From the NCBI GenBank assembly GCA_964528595.1, contig CAZGTM010000046.1, positions 1-25,976 on the forward strand: a stretch of DNA of 25,976 nt, given 5' to 3'. This document shows positions 24,756-25,976 of the stretch, in pieces (the stretch's first letter is position 1; each line of letters opens with the position of its first letter). Under the pieces are notes generated by a model. That model saw only the letters and a list, made by a program, of their open reading frames with translations, had not been told where the DNA came from and ran no database searches. Both the position numbers and the translations under genes were made by a program. Origin of the DNA: CAYFKJ01 sp964528595 (lineage in GTDB: Bacteria > Pseudomonadota > Alphaproteobacteria > UBA2966).

Positions 24756-25411
24756 TGAGCGCCGATCCCCAACACGTCCGCATGGTCGAGGCCCTGCTGT
24801 TCGCCGCCGCCGAACCGCTGGATGAAAACAGCCTGCGCGCCCGTTTACCCGACGAGGTGGATCTCGACGCGGCGCTGGAGGCTTTGACCGACAAGTTTGC
24901 CGAGGCCGGCGTCAACGTTGTTCGTGTTTCCGGCCGCTGGGCCCTGCGCACTGCGCCGGACCTCAAATTCCTGCTGGAAAAGGAAGTTCAGGTTATCCGC
25001 CGCCTGAGCCGGGCCGCGGTCGAAACGCTCGCCATCATCGCCTACCACCAGCCCATCACGCGGGCCGAGATCGAGGAGGTCCGCGGCGTCGCCATCAGCA
25101 AGGGCACCATGGACGTGCTGATGGAGGAGGGCTGGGTGCGGCCCAAGGGCAAGCGCAAGACGCCGGGCCGCCCCGTGACCTACGGTACGACGCCCGATTT
25201 CCTTGACCACTTTGGTCTGGCGGAACTGGCCGACCTGCCGGGCCTCGATGAGCTCAAGGCCGCCGGCTTGCTGTCGGCCCGCCCGCCCGCCGCCCTGGTC
25301 GCCGAGGCCCGCGCCCAGGCAACAGCATCGCCGCCATCCGACGGGGAGGACGAAGATGCGCCTTCAGAATGGGATGATCCCGAGGAACTGGAGGGCGTGG
25401 AGCAGGATTGA
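24755..25411 (+). CDS. scpB: Segregation and condensation protein B (ScpB)
   Basis: 218 residues, the ScpB (Kite) subunit that dimerises and binds ScpA in the SMC complex. Two winged-helix domains are recognisable: the first from MVEALLFAAAEPLDENSLRA, and the second with LSRAAVETLAIIAYHQPITR followed by VRGVAISKGTMDVLMEEGWV. The protein ends in an acidic, probably disordered tail rich in Asp and Glu. The DNA for that tail also encodes the ribosome site and first codons of the following DUF1194 gene in another frame. Confidence 0.96.
   Translation: MSADPQHVRMVEALLFAAAEPLDENSLRARLPDEVDLDAALEALTDKFAEAGVNVVRVSGRWALRTAPDLKFLLEKEVQVIRRLSRAAVETLAIIAYHQPITRAEIEEVRGVAISKGTMDVLMEEGWVRPKGKRKTPGRPVTYGTTPDFLDHFGLAELADLPGLDELKAAGLLSARPPAALVAEARAQATASPPSDGEDEDAPSEWDDPEELEGVEQD
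25343..25350 (+). promoter_or_regulatory. Strong ribosome binding site inside scpB
   Basis: GGGGAGGA lies five bases before the ATG at 25356 and within the scpB acidic-tail codons. It is among the best Shine-Dalgarno matches in the window and fixes the start of the DUF1194 gene inside scpB, making a 56-base overlap. Confidence 0.6.
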
Positions 25412-25967
25412 GCTCGGTTTTCCGGGGCTCAGCCGGTTCATTGCCGCCCTTTGCGCCTGCCTGGCATTTCCGGGCGGTGGCGCGGCCGCGGAGCGCGCCG
25501 TCGACCTGGAGTTGGTGCTGGCCGTCGACATCTCCCGGAGCATCGACTTGGAAGAGGCGGCGTTACAGCGTCAGGGTTTCATCAAAGCCTTTCGCCATCG
25601 AGACGTTATTGCCGCCATTCAGCGCGGCCGGCTCGGGCGGATAGCCGTCACCTACGTCGAATGGGGGAGCGATCATTACCAGAAAATGCTCATCCAATGG
25701 ACCGAGGTCGGAGACGCCGGCAGCGCCGCCGCCTTCACTGAGTCGATTGAACGATCAAACGTAACGCTCGTGGAGTGGACTTCGATCAGCGGCGCCATTG
25801 CGTTTGCCGCCCGGAGCTTTGCGGGCAACGCGTTCCGCGGCAATCGGCGCATCATCGATATCTCCGGTGACGGGCCGAACAACCGGGGCGCTTCGGTTGA
25901 CCGCGCCAGGGACCGGGCGGTATCGGAACTGGTTAAAAGGCTATCGACCGCCTGTTCCCTTGCATGA
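25356..25967 (+). CDS. DUF1194 (VWA-like) exported protein, apparently short at the C-terminus
   Basis: 203 residues from the ATG at 25356. A signal peptide precedes the mature start near AAAERAVDLE (h-region SRFIAALCACLAF). The core is a von Willebrand A-like DUF1194 domain with the metal-site signature VLAVDISRSIDLEEAALQRQ, then VTYVEWGSDHYQ, WTSISGAIAFAARSF and RRIIDISGDGPNNRG. Known DUF1194 proteins continue after SGDGxNN with a GITINGLPI-like strand and a roughly 50-residue ending that contains YY and GGPGAF. Here the frame instead ends in VKRLSTACSLA, nine bases before the window edge, so a frameshift near 25934-25945 or a degenerate C-terminus is possible. The function of the family is not established. 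The gene sits where tatA often follows scpB in related genomes. Confidence 0.75.
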   Translation: MRLQNGMIPRNWRAWSRIELGFPGLSRFIAALCACLAFPGGGAAAERAVDLELVLAVDISRSIDLEEAALQRQGFIKAFRHRDVIAAIQRGRLGRIAVTYVEWGSDHYQKMLIQWTEVGDAGSAAAFTESIERSNVTLVEWTSISGAIAFAARSFAGNAFRGNRRIIDISGDGPNNRGASVDRARDRAVSELVKRLSTACSLA

Positions 25968-25976
25968 CTTCTGATA

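Overview
The window looks like core chromosome of an alphaproteobacterium, most likely a free-living member of Rhodospirillales or a near relative (an inference from gene order and protein character, not from a database search). The support is a tolC / DUF2497 (PopZ-like) / valS neighbourhood, the xthA-erpA pair divergent from dgt-argS-SPOR-nagZ-(M50)-scpA-scpB, high-GC codon use, and an E. coli-type ilvD. I see no phage, transposase, CRISPR array, rRNA or tRNA.

Layout. 1-2390: a transmembrane chemoreceptor with an internally duplicated periplasmic sensor. 2391-2766: a 376-base gene-free stretch with a hairpin and a palindrome. 2767-7694: tolC, a PopZ-like polar organiser and valS, all on +. 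7704-7787: a head-to-head pair of REP-like palindromes between convergent valS and an Lrp/AsnC regulator. 7800-9239 (-): the Lrp regulator and a secreted protein with 40 unbroken pentapeptide repeats. 9502-11893 (+): ilvD followed by an unrecognised 169-residue protein. 11894-13441 (-): a 14-TM DHA2-type drug exporter. 13551-14723 (+): a divergent acyl-CoA dehydrogenase with Asp at the usual catalytic Glu position. 14825-16022 (-): an orphan periplasmic binding protein and a small DUF3144-like protein. 16170-16870 (+): a 57-residue protein followed by a duplicated diheme c-type cytochrome without the usual Met ligands. 16903-18071 (-): xthA and erpA. 18229-25967 (+): a tightly packed run of dgt, argS, a SPOR protein, nagZ, an M50 protease, scpA, scpB and a DUF1194 gene that starts inside scpB.

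How the genes work together. The 18229-25411 run links nucleotide-pool control (Dgt), translation (ArgS), peptidoglycan binding and recycling (SPOR protein, NagZ), membrane proteolysis (M50) and chromosome condensation with SMC (ScpA/ScpB). Stops and starts abut or overlap, so it is probably one operon. The PopZ-like gene next to valS adds a chromosome and pole organisation function. The accessory genes (pentapeptide protein, orphan binding protein, diheme cytochrome, MFS exporter) are exported or membrane proteins without obvious partners nearby.

I found no clearly new multi-gene system. The best leads are the duplicated HG[KR]L diheme cytochrome and its small upstream partner, the covarying inverted REP pair, the Cys-capped secreted pentapeptide solenoid, the Asp-for-Glu acyl-CoA dehydrogenase, and the overlapping, possibly frameshifted DUF1194 gene at the right edge.
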